Of a stretch of DNA of 64,000 bases, positions 33,301-42,713 are shown piece after piece; within the stretch, counting starts at the first letter, position 1, and each line of letters begins with the position of its first letter. A program made the translations under genes and the position numbers. The DNA comes from Diplodia intermedia (Eukaryota > Ascomycota > Dothideomycetes > Botryosphaeriales > Botryosphaeriaceae), in contig JAKEKT010000027.1 in assembly GCA_021495925.1 (NCBI GenBank), forward strand, positions 1-64,000, given 5' to 3'. The notes beneath the pieces are model-generated. The model was not told the origin of the DNA. It searched no databases and saw only the letters and a list, made by a program, of their open reading frames with translations.

Positions 33301-34359
33301 CTGCCGCTTGACAAGGTCTTGGCGAAGCGGTCCCAGGTCAACGCCTTTTACCCGTTATCCGGCGGCGTTGGGTACGGCCGCGCTCGTGTTTCCATGGTTT
33401 TTCGCTCAGTTCACCTGCAAGCACCACGTAACATGCTTGGCTGGGACTACGGAACCCTAGAAGTCGCCCCGAAGACAGAATCAACAGACCTGCCTCCAGA
33501 CTTCAAGAACCTACGTTTGAAGGTCCGGACAAATCTTGGGCGAGGCAAGATGTACAGCTGTGGGTCGAGTGCTGATGGGTATCAACAGCCGCACCCCAAC
33601 GGCACTTGGAGGAGCAGGCGCTTCAAGCCACTTAAGCTCGCGGTTCGCAAGCGCTATGCCAGCCCCGTCATCGTGGAATTCAAGAAGCCGAAGTCTGTGT
33701 TGGACGGGCTGCAGGCTTACGGCGTCTTTTGGCTCAAGGATGTACCGGACAACGAGGAGCAAACCATCACGGTCTCCATCTGGAAGGATGGCGACATGAA
33801 GCATGCGTTGACGTGCTCCGCCGATGAAGTACGGGGAGCGACAAAGGTCGGGACAGTGACCCTTCGTGTTACGTTCTGGAGCGGCTTGTCCGGTTATCAT
33901 ATCCCATTGGCTTCCAAGGACCCGAACATTGCGCAGGTCATGGAGGTATTGGACACAGCCCATGACAACGATGAGATGGATTTCGACGTCGGCGACGGTG
34001 GCAGCTCAAGCAGCAGTAGTTCTTCAAGCAGCGACGACAGCGGCGACGAAAGCGACTACAAGAAGAACGAGGACGGCGACGTTACGCCCACGACGTCTGC
34101 GAGCCGAGGTAGTGGCGAGAGCGCCCGCAGCGGCGGATCAGATGGCCTCAGCAAGAATGGGAAGAGAGGCTTGGCGGCGTCGGTCAAGGAATACAAGAGG
34201 CACAGGAAGCAGTTGCATCGAAGTAATCGCGGCATGATGCAGTGGAAAGGTCCAAGGACATTGCAATGGATGAAGCATAAGGTTGAGCATGGCGAGCAGC
34301 GGGTCGAAAATCTGTTCAAGCATCGAGAGCGTGAGGCCGGTATCGAGACGGAGGTCTAG
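30381..34359 (+). CDS. Mug190-like SMP and C2 domain membrane-contact protein
   Basis: Four exons (30381-31466, 31525-31948, 32001-32884, 32938-34359), with introns of 52-58 nt, give 1271 residues. The start is ATG 30381 (MDARDDTELSRRDY). A polar 240-residue N-terminus leads to two adjacent hydrophobic segments at about 248-266 and 275-295, like a membrane hairpin. An SMP lipid-binding domain follows (around 330-590), marked by TQWLNSLLASIWPLVNPDLF; an acidic/Lys-rich insertion interrupts it. A C2 domain starts near 600 (GVIMVRIVRAFGF) and another near 817 (GILSITIHQITGLELE); a further C2-like part may lie at 960-1090. The tail has a Ser10-Asp run and a basic end. Fission yeast Mug190 and the tricalbins share this plan and act at ER contact sites. 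Lipid transfer is inferred from the SMP fold. Confidence 0.88.
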
Positions 34360-34510
34360 TCGCCTGGGCTTTAAGCATCAAAGGCTACTTGGATAGCATT
34401 ACCTGGAGTTGGCGCTTCTCTGATAAGGGGCTGGGGCGCGAACCAGATACCTTTTGTATTGTAAATTAACATCTGTACTTCCACTTTGTTAACACGTTCG
34501 ACGGCTTCGG

Positions 34511-34540
34511 CCCTGCAATTACCTGCAATTACCTGCAGTT
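34511..34540. repeat. three tandem ACCTGCAATT-like decamers
   Basis: Consecutive units are ccctgcaatt, acctgcaatt and acctgcagtt, in intergenic DNA downstream of the Mug190-like gene. Confidence 0.85.
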
Positions 34541-34803
34541 GTCCGTTGGTGCGAGGCGTAAACATCGAAAACGGCACGCGGATCCGAAAACTACCAACTG
34601 TACCAAGTTCCGGCCGGAACTCCCCAAATTTAATTCCCACTGACGCAAAAAAAAAAAACCCTTAGATGGAGCCCTATGGTCGGGTGGAGGAGGGTTTCTG
34701 CGGAGCTTTCATGGCGACACAGGGGAGTCCTAGTGTAGTTTTGCTCTTTTTTTGGGTCCATTACTATTGAACTTATTGCTGACGCATGGCATTAAGTTTT
34801 TCT

Positions 34804-34832
34804 TTCTTCTTCTTCTTCTTCTTCTTCTTCTT
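34804..34832. repeat. (TTC)n microsatellite
   Basis: Nine full TTC units plus a partial one form a pyrimidine/purine mirror tract in intergenic DNA. Confidence 0.95.
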
Positions 34833-35257
34833 GTGTGATGCGAGTCAAAGGGTGGGCTGTCGGGTGGTAACGAAGTAAGCGTACCAAGGTTTTGTTGAAA
34901 ATCAAGCCGAACGCAGGCAAAATTCCAGTGGATTGCGGGCAAATAAGCCAGCAATCAGCATCCAGGTCTACCAAAGACCAGTAGATAGCATGAACATCAA
35001 CTGGTTTGACACCTGTGCCTCAGGAACGAAGCTCACTACCTTACGAGCACCACGTGATCACTGCACCTGGATATTCGACACATTTTTGAAGTGAGATGGT
35101 AGTGAAACGAGGTTGTATTTGCGTACAAGCGTTAGTAAAACATAGCTTTTGTGCCTTCTATGCGCCTCCAATGCGACCTCCGCGCGAGCCATTCAACAAA
35201 TCCCTTTCGCACCCTCGAGTCCTGTCCTCATGATAACTACTGTATGACGTGAGCCCT

Positions 35258-36664
35258 TCATTTGGTTCTGCGGATTTTCCTCTTCCTGCTCTCCGCGTTG
35301 GCGTTGATCGCCGTGGCACTCTTTAGAGTGTCGCTGATCTCCTTCGCATCTGCGTCGCCATTCGATGCGCCCTTATCGTCTCCGTCGACCTCGAGCTCGA
35401 CGTCCTCGGCAGCGGCTTCCAAAGCAATATCCGAAGAAGACTTTCCAAAGAGACGACCGATGGATTTCTTGTAGAACCATACAGGCACGCGCACCACGGC
35501 GGTATCGAAGAAAGTTGGCTTTGGAATCTCCTCGACCTATCAAGGACAGTTAGCATGAATCGCCGTAGGGTGGCAGCCCAGCGGACTTACATCGAGCAGA
35601 AATTCGTGGACGTCACCATCCTCAGTTTCCTCTTCTAGGAACACATTGCCGGCACTGTCCACAATGAGGACTTTGCCGTTTTCGGCCTGGACGCGTTTCT
35701 TCGGACCCCGTGGTCCGCCACTGGTAAGCTCGGCCTCGACTGGAGTACTGACGCCAGAGTTGCGAGCCTTCTTGGCGGCTTTTGCGCTCTTGGGGGCCTT
35801 TCCTTCCTTGCGAGCCTCCTTTTCCTGCATGCGCTTTTGGCGACGGTTCAGAGCGACGGGCTGGCCGTTCTCATCGACGTATTGCTGTTCCTGCGGGGCA
35901 GGTTGCTCGACGGGTGTAGCAGTACCGCTGTCTCCAGCGAGGCCGCCGGGAATGCCCTGGATGCCCAGCTCATCGCCCCAGGCAGCGCGCCTCGCATGCC
36001 TAATGTAGCGGTCGACGAAGTCGCGCTGACGCCTCCACCCAAGGTACAGGGCGCCGTAGTGAGCAGCGCCTCCCATCATGGCAAAGAGGCCGAAAAGGAC
36101 GGAGCCAAGGCCCGGGCGGTAGCGCGAGTAGTAGTAGCCAGTGCCGCGCCAGGCAGGGAAGCCATTCCTGAGGAAGTGGTCGTAGCGCTCGCGCTCAGGA
36201 CCACGCAGGATGTTGGCGACGACGCCGAGACGGGCGAAGCGTGCGGAAGCCTCCTTGTCGAATTGGCGCAGCTCCTTGGCCGAGGGCGGCTTGCCGGACT
36301 TGGTCTTGCCAGAGGACTTGTCTTTCCTGTAGGCCGAAAGGTAGGTCTGGCGGGCCTTGTCGGGATGGATCTGGCGGGACTTCTTGCGGTACGCCTTGTT
36401 GATCTCATCCTGCGAGGCCGAGGGCGCGACGCCGATGAAGGAGTAGAAGGAGGCATCGGGGCCCTCGCTGGCGACGACCTCATCGCGGAGGCGGAAGATC
36501 TCATGGTCTGCAGCGGGCGGAGGGAGTCAATGGCAGCCAAACGAGGGCGGGTGGGCTGGTGCACAATGCACGCTGGGCGGGGAGCACGCACCTTCCTTGG
36601 ACCAGGCGGCCGCGAACGAGACAAAGGCGCACAGCAGCAAAGCTGCCAGCGCGACGGGCCTCAT
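35258..36664 (-). CDS. ERJ5: ER-localised J-domain protein ERJ5
   Basis: Three exons (36664-36592, 36507-35591, 35536-35258), with introns of 84 and 54 nt, give 422 residues. Residues 1-20 form a signal peptide (MRPVALAALLLCAFVSFAAA). The J domain follows directly (about residues 25-115, DHEIFRLRDEVVASEG to RGPERERYDHFLR). It contains the essential HPD in RQIHPDKA near residue 71 and a family-typical insertion with KSSGKTKSGK. A hydrophobic segment around 140-155 (LGSVLFGLFAMMGGAAHYGAL) is the membrane anchor, so the J domain faces the ER lumen. There it should stimulate the Hsp70 Kar2/BiP in folding. The cytosolic part is basic and ends KRKIRRTK. The order signal-J-helix-basic tail matches fungal ERJ5. 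It is divergent from the PRA1 gene, another secretory-pathway gene. Confidence 0.93.
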
Positions 36665-37286
36665 GGCGGGCGACAGGCCGAATTGGACGGGGCGGGCTGG
36701 GGGGGGTGCAGAAGAGGTGGGTGCAGAGCTGAGGAGATGCAGCGCGGGTGCGATCGAGGCTGGCGGGCGGAGGTGAACGTGTACCAATCAGCGGCGCACA
36801 GGTGCCCGGGCGGCAGAGGGAGGGCGAGGATAAAAAGCCGCGGGATCTGGCGCAGCGCTCGCTGCAGAGAGTCCTCTTCCTACGTGTTAACTTTCTGCAG
36901 AGCGAGCTGCTGGCGGCGTCCGTGCTGCCGCAGCCTTCGGTCGCTTGATCTTCAGGGGGCTCGCCGCCGCCGCGTGCGTGTGGCTGAGCGAGGCGCAGGC
37001 GCAGCCCAGGGCAATCACACACGTCTCCTTCCGCCAAAGAGTCCACGCTTCCTGACCCCAACTCCTCAACACCGCTCCGAGGCCACGACCCGCCGCCGCC
37101 TTCACGCGCCCCAGCCCTCCGGCCCCCTACAGGTACGTTGTCGCCCGCTGCCCGCCTGCTGCCGCCCACGCCGCCCGCAGACGTCGACGCTGCCGGCGCC
37201 AATAAAACGACCTCGAGCTAAGCCAGGCCCGTTGCAGGAACTCGACGCTGCCCGCGCCCGCACCTCCGCCGCGCCCGTCCGCCACA
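36665..37286. promoter_or_regulatory. divergent promoter region of ERJ5 and the PRA1 gene
   Basis: These 622 bases separate the two start codons. Both genes serve the early secretory pathway, so shared control is plausible. I see no unfolded-protein-response element that I would defend. Confidence 0.5.
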
Positions 37287-37817
37287 ATGGCCCGCATCAA
37301 CATCCCCATCGACGCCCTCACGTCGCGCCTGCAGCTCGGCTCGCGCTTCGAGGGCATGCGCAACACGTCCTTGTCCTCGCGCTTCGCCAACCTCCGCCCC
37401 GTCGGCGAGTTCTTCGACATCAAGCGCCTGAGCAAGCCCCAGAACTTCGGCGAGGTCCAGTCGCGCATGAACTACAACCTGGCCTACTTCAGCTCCAACT
37501 ACCTCGTGTTGTTCGTCATGCTCGCCTTCTACTCGCTGCTCACCAACCTGACGCTGCTGTTCGTCATCCTGCTCGTTGCCGGCGGCATGTTCGGGATCGG
37601 CAAGCTGCAGGGCGCTGATCTCGACGTCGGCTTTGCCCGCGCCACCTCCAGCCAGTTGTACACGGCGCTTTTCTGCGTCGCTGTCCCGCTTGGCCTGTGG
37701 GCCTCGCCTATCTACACGGCGCTGTGGCTCGTCGGCGCCTCGGCCGTCACCATTCTCGGCCACGCGTCGTTCATGGACAAGCCCATTGAGTCAGCTTTTT
37801 CCGAGGAGGCGGTCTAG
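37287..37817 (+). CDS. PRA1 family protein (prenylated Rab acceptor, Yip3-like)
   Basis: The gene is intronless and encodes 176 residues, the normal length for the family. The PRA1 domain fills most of the protein. The N-terminal part carries the conserved RPVGEFFDIKRLSKPQNFGE and the SRMNYNLAYFSSNYLVLF motif, followed by two long hydrophobic hairpins (about residues 75-107 and 125-160). PRA1/Yip3 proteins sit in ER and Golgi membranes and bind prenylated Rab GTPases, releasing them from GDI and helping their membrane delivery. The tail DKPIESAFSEEAV is acidic and cytosolic. The neighbour upstream is ERJ5 (divergent); the next gene starts only 71 bases after this stop codon. Confidence 0.94.
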   Translation: MARINIPIDALTSRLQLGSRFEGMRNTSLSSRFANLRPVGEFFDIKRLSKPQNFGEVQSRMNYNLAYFSSNYLVLFVMLAFYSLLTNLTLLFVILLVAGGMFGIGKLQGADLDVGFARATSSQLYTALFCVAVPLGLWASPIYTALWLVGASAVTILGHASFMDKPIESAFSEEAV

Positions 37818-37888
37818 GTGGTCGGCCGCGAACTCCATACGCTAGTGTGCCCCCTTGGGGAAGACCACCAGGGGCAGGGGGACCCCGC

Positions 37889-39346
37889 ATGGGGAGGAAT
37901 GGGATACCGTATGGAGCCAGGTTGCAGGAGCTGGGTGACAGTGATGATGACGGTTTTTCGGCGGGCGGTGTGCACGGCCAAGGGGGCGTGTTTCTCGATC
38001 CGATCTTGCAGAAGGGGGCAACAGCAAGAGCTATTTCCAATGATGCTTTGTATTACGACGGCATTGATACAAGATGGAATGCAAGGGGGGGAATTGATTA
38101 CGATAATCCAGCTTATAGGCCGGCCTATGAAGACGACTACTATGGTGCCCGCCTTAATCCAGACGAGGAAGAGCTCCTCGTCCAACGCGCTCTCGACCGC
38201 ATACGCATTGCCCGCTCGCGCGGCCAGCCCAACGTCAACCTCTCGCACGAGGAGCTCGAGGCGCTTGCGCGTCCGCACCTCCAGCAATCTCCCAAGCCAT
38301 CGGGTCTCGCTGCCGCACGGCCCTCCTCGAAGGGCCGGTCCAGCAGCAGCAACAACAACAGCTCCCGCTCGAAGAAATCTAGTTCAAGGCCCTCGCTATT
38401 CTCCTCGTCGCCACGCTCATCGCGCCCTCGCTCGGGGAAATTGGATAGCAAACGTCGCGACAGCTCCGCTCACGAGTCCGACGCCCCGTCTGTTGCACCG
38501 CCACCAGGCCTGCGCATCCCCGGTGCAGGCGCCGCTCCGCTAGGCTACGCATCCCGTCCGTCTTCTCGTCCCGACTCCCGTGGTGCTAGCGGAGCTTACC
38601 ATGGTGCTATCGGACGGGAATGGGTAGACCCGCTCTACGATCCTGTCCCTCGCGACTACGTGAGACCCAGCAGCCGGGACTCAATCGGCTTCACCCCTGC
38701 CGAGGAAGCAGAGTACCTCGCCCGCCGTGCTAACCGCTCGCGCTCCGGTTCGAGCGTGCCAGGCTATCTGCCGCCACCGTATCCAACCTATGCGTCTGAG
38801 CGTGAACGCGGCAGACCCTCGGACGCCGATCCCTTCGTTTACCAGACCAGCGGCCCTCCGCCTGGATTGTACGCACACAGTAGCGCGTCGTCGAGCCCAA
38901 GTAGCCAGCGACACGCTATGTTCAGCTCTCCTGCTGCCGTGCCTCAAGGCGGAGAAGGTGTCGCATACACCGCGGTTCCGCGCCGCGTACCTGTTCCTTC
39001 GGGAGCCTTCTCTACAGGAGGCATTTCCCGTTCAAGCGATCTTGCAGGACTTGGTCGTGGAAGTATCTCCGATCCTGCCCTGGGTTACAGGACTTCGGGC
39101 GGTCAGCGGAAGAGAGACCTCGAGGTCGAAGTCGAGTATGACCTGCCGAGTACAAGTGGAAGTAGCGGCGAGAGCGACAGCGCTCACCAAGGTGTCAAAG
39201 TCAGTGACACGGATTTTGGAGCGCGAGCGGGATTGGGCGGTCGGGCCAAGGAACTTGAACGTGAAGCAAATGCGAGTGGTCGGAGCGGGAGCGGTAGTGG
39301 GAGCGGCAGCGGAAGTGGAAGAAAGCGAAAGGGGAAGAAGAGATAG
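37889..39346 (+). CDS. disordered Ser/Arg/Pro-rich protein, unknown function
   Basis: One open frame gives 485 residues from ATG 37889 (MGRNGIPYGARLQELG). The frame is open further upstream without an ATG close by: a GTG at 37847 would add 14 residues reading like a natural start (PPWGRPPGAGGPR), so a missed first exon or altered start is possible. An acidic patch (DSDDDGF) and the segment YEDDYYGARLNPDEEELLVQ near residues 86-105 look structured. A helical stretch RALDRIRIARSRGQPNVNLS is followed by long Ser/Arg-rich disorder. Repeated motifs include PPPGL and RPSSRPDSR; the tail is GSGSGSGSGRKRKGKKR. I recognise no domain. The helical block before the disorder may bind a partner. Composition changes smoothly and there is no sign of a frameshift. 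Confidence 0.72.
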   Translation: MGRNGIPYGARLQELGDSDDDGFSAGGVHGQGGVFLDPILQKGATARAISNDALYYDGIDTRWNARGGIDYDNPAYRPAYEDDYYGARLNPDEEELLVQRALDRIRIARSRGQPNVNLSHEELEALARPHLQQSPKPSGLAAARPSSKGRSSSSNNNSSRSKKSSSRPSLFSSSPRSSRPRSGKLDSKRRDSSAHESDAPSVAPPPGLRIPGAGAAPLGYASRPSSRPDSRGASGAYHGAIGREWVDPLYDPVPRDYVRPSSRDSIGFTPAEEAEYLARRANRSRSGSSVPGYLPPPYPTYASERERGRPSDADPFVYQTSGPPPGLYAHSSASSSPSSQRHAMFSSPAAVPQGGEGVAYTAVPRRVPVPSGAFSTGGISRSSDLAGLGRGSISDPALGYRTSGGQRKRDLEVEVEYDLPSTSGSSGESDSAHQGVKVSDTDFGARAGLGGRAKELEREANASGRSGSGSGSGSGSGRKRKGKKR

Positions 39347-40498
39347 CTTTTTTCTACTCATCTTTCTACGGTTTCCACCTGCTCTGTTCCCTACTCTCTT
39401 GTACGTCTTTCAAAGAATGGGTGGAATATCAAGAATTCGCTTTTTGTACGATCGGATGAGTTGCAGGCTTAACTTGGATGCACCGATTCCTTCATCTCAA
39501 CCCCTTTATAGACTGGTTTCATGATTACCGCCATGCCTGCCTGCAACAAGTTGGCTTTGCATCTGTCAATATGCTTCACTGGCTACTTTGTACTCAACGA
39601 TTCCTCAAAAGCTAACTTAGCTCATGCTTTGGACATCACCCTTCCGCCCAGAGTTCATACGAATTTATAATCCCTTGTTTCCTCGGCTACTCTCTTTCTC
39701 CAATGAGCCCGCATCGCAGGGAGTCACCTTCCCCTGTCCTAAGTGATACATACACCTGCTACTCCAAGCCTGTTGCAAACGCATATGGTTCTTTGCGCTC
39801 CCATCGAGTTTTTGAAGTTGACAAGGGATGCACTTCCATTCCCTAAGTTGAACATCATTAAAGTGAAGCTCGCCTCTGCAGCCATGTCATTCCTTAGGTA
39901 GGCTCGCGCATTCTTACATGCCAGTCCTGTACCCACCCAATTACATTATGTTTGCATATGACTACAAAGCAAGACGATGGGGAATGCAGTCGTGACAGGG
40001 GTAAGATAAGCACCGGCCGCCAAGAGAATTTTGGCTTGACGTGGTCTGCACAAGTTTAGCACTCGTGATGTAATGGATAGAGCCCTTAAGATTGCTACAA
40101 TCCCCTGGGGCATATAATATCTAGTTCAGTTTAAGCAATTATGTGACGGTTGGCAACACCAATAGCTTTCCTGTCCGACGGACCCATAACTAGGCAGTGC
40201 CTAAACCTTGCACACGGTATGCTCGGCATTGACTACAAATACTGCGATGCAGTTGTTCCCATAACCCTTGCCTCGCAACCCATTAGGGTAGAACACTTCT
40301 GCAATGGGTGTCCACGTACCGATTTGCATGTCACATGATATTATTATTATTATTCCGGCCCTGTTCGTTTCAGCCGCGGCCTGCGCCAGTTCTTTCAAAA
40401 ACATCCCTCAAGCATTGATCGACGGCCTGTGAATCACCATTGTTTCCACGCCAACAGTCACAACCTTCCCCACGCTGCGTTCTCCATTGAGGCAAGGC
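39347..40498. other. convergent intergenic stretch
   Basis: Some 1.15 kb lie between the 3' ends of the Ser/Arg-rich gene and the MARVEL-like gene. It contains an (ATT)5 repeat at 40340-40354 and, at 40059-40080, a short segment resembling the 5' part of a fungal tRNA-Arg without a matching 3' half. No protein gene is supported. Confidence 0.55.
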
Positions 40499-41729
40499 TC
40501 ACCTCTCGCTCGCTCCCGCCGTCAGAACGATAGGAGCCGGTCCGCGTCGAGTCGCCGCCGTAGTCCCGCTACCATCACTTCCACGCTGGTAATGACCCTT
40601 TCCCACGACCCCCATCTCCTCATCCTCGTCCACCGGATACGGCAGCCGGCCGGTCACTCTATCGTGCCCACTTCTTGCTCCTTGGTCCGGGATAACCGGG
40701 CTCGCGTGTCCCTGCGGAGGCGGAGGTGACGCCGCGGCGAAAGCGTCACCCGCGGCCGGTCGATGAGGATTCGTGGAGGTTGTGGGCGTCGCGGTCGTGT
40801 GGGTAATAGACGGGATGTTGTTGTTATTGTTGCTATTGCTGTAGTTTGCGTGGTTGCCGGTCGAGGGGACTGGGGCTGTGGGTTGAAGCGGGCCGTCGGG
40901 TGGTGAGATGGTGTTGGCTGGTGGGTGATGATGATACCCTTGCTGTTGCTGGTGAGCTGCTGCTGGCACCGGTTGGGATTGATTGAACCCTCCGGCTGCG
41001 ACAATGGGGGAGGTGCTCTCAAGAGGGACGGGATCCGGTTTGGGAGTGCGAGGTGTGCTGCGCAGAAGCCCTGCATGGGGTTGCGTGCCAGCGCGGTGAT
41101 GGTGATAGAAGTAGCCGAAGAGTTTGAAGGTTACGAGAAACAATATGCTATGCGCCACATAGCGGACAAATCCGAGTGTCAGCTTTTGGGTTGGATTGTG
41201 CGTAGAGGGAGGCGTGGGCTTGGGAAAGATACGGCGGATACACCTACAGTTCAACGGCGGCGAACACGCAAGCTGCAACGCCGCATTTCCATGCTCTAGC
41301 AATGTGCGGCATACCCGGGGCCCGCGAATTGCGCTCGAATTTCCTGTAGTAACTAAAAACGCGGAGATAACTCGCGAGGGCCACGAGTGAAGCCAGCCAT
41401 AACAGACTTCCGATGAGGTTTGCAACCAGTGTCCCCAATGGGTGGATTATCGCCGTTGGGAGCGGGATAGTGATGGGAAAGATCGGTAGGATGGTGAGAA
41501 CGGCAGTGACGATGGTGAGAACCAGAGCAGGGCGGATCTGTAGCGGGTGGGTAAGACTCCGAAGTGAATCAAGGGAAGGTGTTCATACCTGGCTTTCGCT
41601 GTGAGCACTCAGCGCGTACGCCGTGAGCCCTACGATCAATATGGCGAAGAAGAGTTGCGCAGCATGTAGTGCGGAGAACCACGGGGGTGCGGCGATGGCG
41701 CCCTGCCGTGGACCGAGAAGGCGTGGCAT
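40499..41729 (-). CDS. MARVEL-like four-helix membrane protein with long disordered tail
   Basis: Three exons (41729-41589, 41537-41248, 41147-40499), with introns of 51 and 100 nt, give 359 residues. The second intron runs GTAGGT..CATAG and contains a good branch-site match (GCTGAC); splicing it joins two halves of the fourth helix (ACVFAAVEL then ILFLVTFKLFGYF). Four membrane helices lie at about 20-42, 50-70, 80-105 and 130-155. The order, with a basic segment KFERNSRAPGMPHIARAWK before helix 4, fits the MARVEL/non-classical-export type seen in many fungal plasma-membrane proteins. The remaining 190 residues form a cytosolic tail rich in Pro, His, Gln and Asn. MARVEL proteins help to organise membrane domains such as eisosomes. 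The class is likely; a named role is not possible. Confidence 0.75.
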
Positions 41730-42713
41730 CGTTGTTGAACGAACGGTGGTCGGTATCAAGCCTGTGGAGGCAGAGAAACAGTGAAGTGTGGTGGACAGGC
41801 CAAGCTGTTGGTGAACACCGAGCCTCCCTTGAGTTGCTGTTAAAAGGTCCAAGATCGTGCACAAAGAAAGGACGCTCGCGTCGACCCGGCGCACGAACGC
41901 GTCGTTTCAGCAACATTGTGTCTCTAGGAACGGAGGTAGAACAAAGGATTGTCAGTTGCACCCACTTGGCACCCACCGCTTGCCGACTCTGGCCTTTACG
42001 CAACGGGCTTGACATAGTACGTCCACTGTTTCCGCTGACGACTGAGTTGGTAGATTCAATTTCACAAGTAATCCGTTGATCTCGCCCCAAGACTAATATA
42101 GGTATCGAACAAGATGGATAGCCAGGCAGGGAAGAGGAAAAGGAAATGCAACTATCGCAGCTGGAAGAAAACAAGCAAGGGGATTGAGTAAAATCAACAG
42201 GGAAAAGGACCATGATTTCCGACCGTGCAACATCCATCTCCTCAGGAACCCCCTGGCTCTTTCGGCGGCTTCGGGCAGCACTATTCTGTTGTACATCTGT
42301 CATACGATGCGAAAAATGAAGTCTGGCAGCGAGGAAGCCGCAGTGAGGCAAGGACCTCAGAAGCCATGCCCAAAAACCGTGCAAACCCAACTTTTTCTTC
42401 TTGCGTCGGAGTAAAAATTAGATGGAAAAGAGTAGACGGTGGGCGGATTGGTAAAACCCAGATTCAACGCTGGTAGAAACGGAACAAACGCCTCCCCCAT
42501 TCCATTCGTTGCATGCCCAACACCACGCCATGTAGCCCGCCCCCATGTTCCGAAGTCGCTAGCGTGTACAGGACTTCTTTCGACAGCAGTCTTATGACGC
42601 CAAGTGCCGATCCCTGTCGGACAGATGGAAAAACTCCTCCCGGCGCCAAATTGATAGTACAACAGTTGATGGAAGTTCGTGATTAACATGAAGAGAGATT
42701 CCCTCGGCCGCTC
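41730..42713. other. gene-free stretch, promoter of the MARVEL-like gene
   Basis: This is the region upstream of the minus-strand MARVEL-like gene (41729) and downstream of the C2H2 gene (42714). Frames on both strands are short or shadow-like, and no gene is supported. Confidence 0.5.

Larger units (their letters stand above)
34360..35257. other. convergent intergenic stretch with simple repeats
   Basis: Some 900 bases lie between the 3' ends of the Mug190-like gene and ERJ5. It holds three near-identical decamers (34511-34540), an A-run (34647-34658) and a TTC microsatellite (34804-34832). No gene is supported. Confidence 0.6.

Noticed and set aside
34647..34658. A12 run as the tail of a retroelement
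   Set aside because: No element sequence or target-site duplication found beside it; simple homopolymer is enough.
35837..37618. Plus-strand frame of 593 codons
   Set aside because: Covers antisense ERJ5, the shared promoter and PRA1 in the wrong frame; both real genes are firmly identified.
37818..38543. Frame of 241 codons starting right after PRA1
   Set aside because: Overlaps the longer 37889-39346 frame; its translation turns into Arg/Pro low complexity after residue 100.
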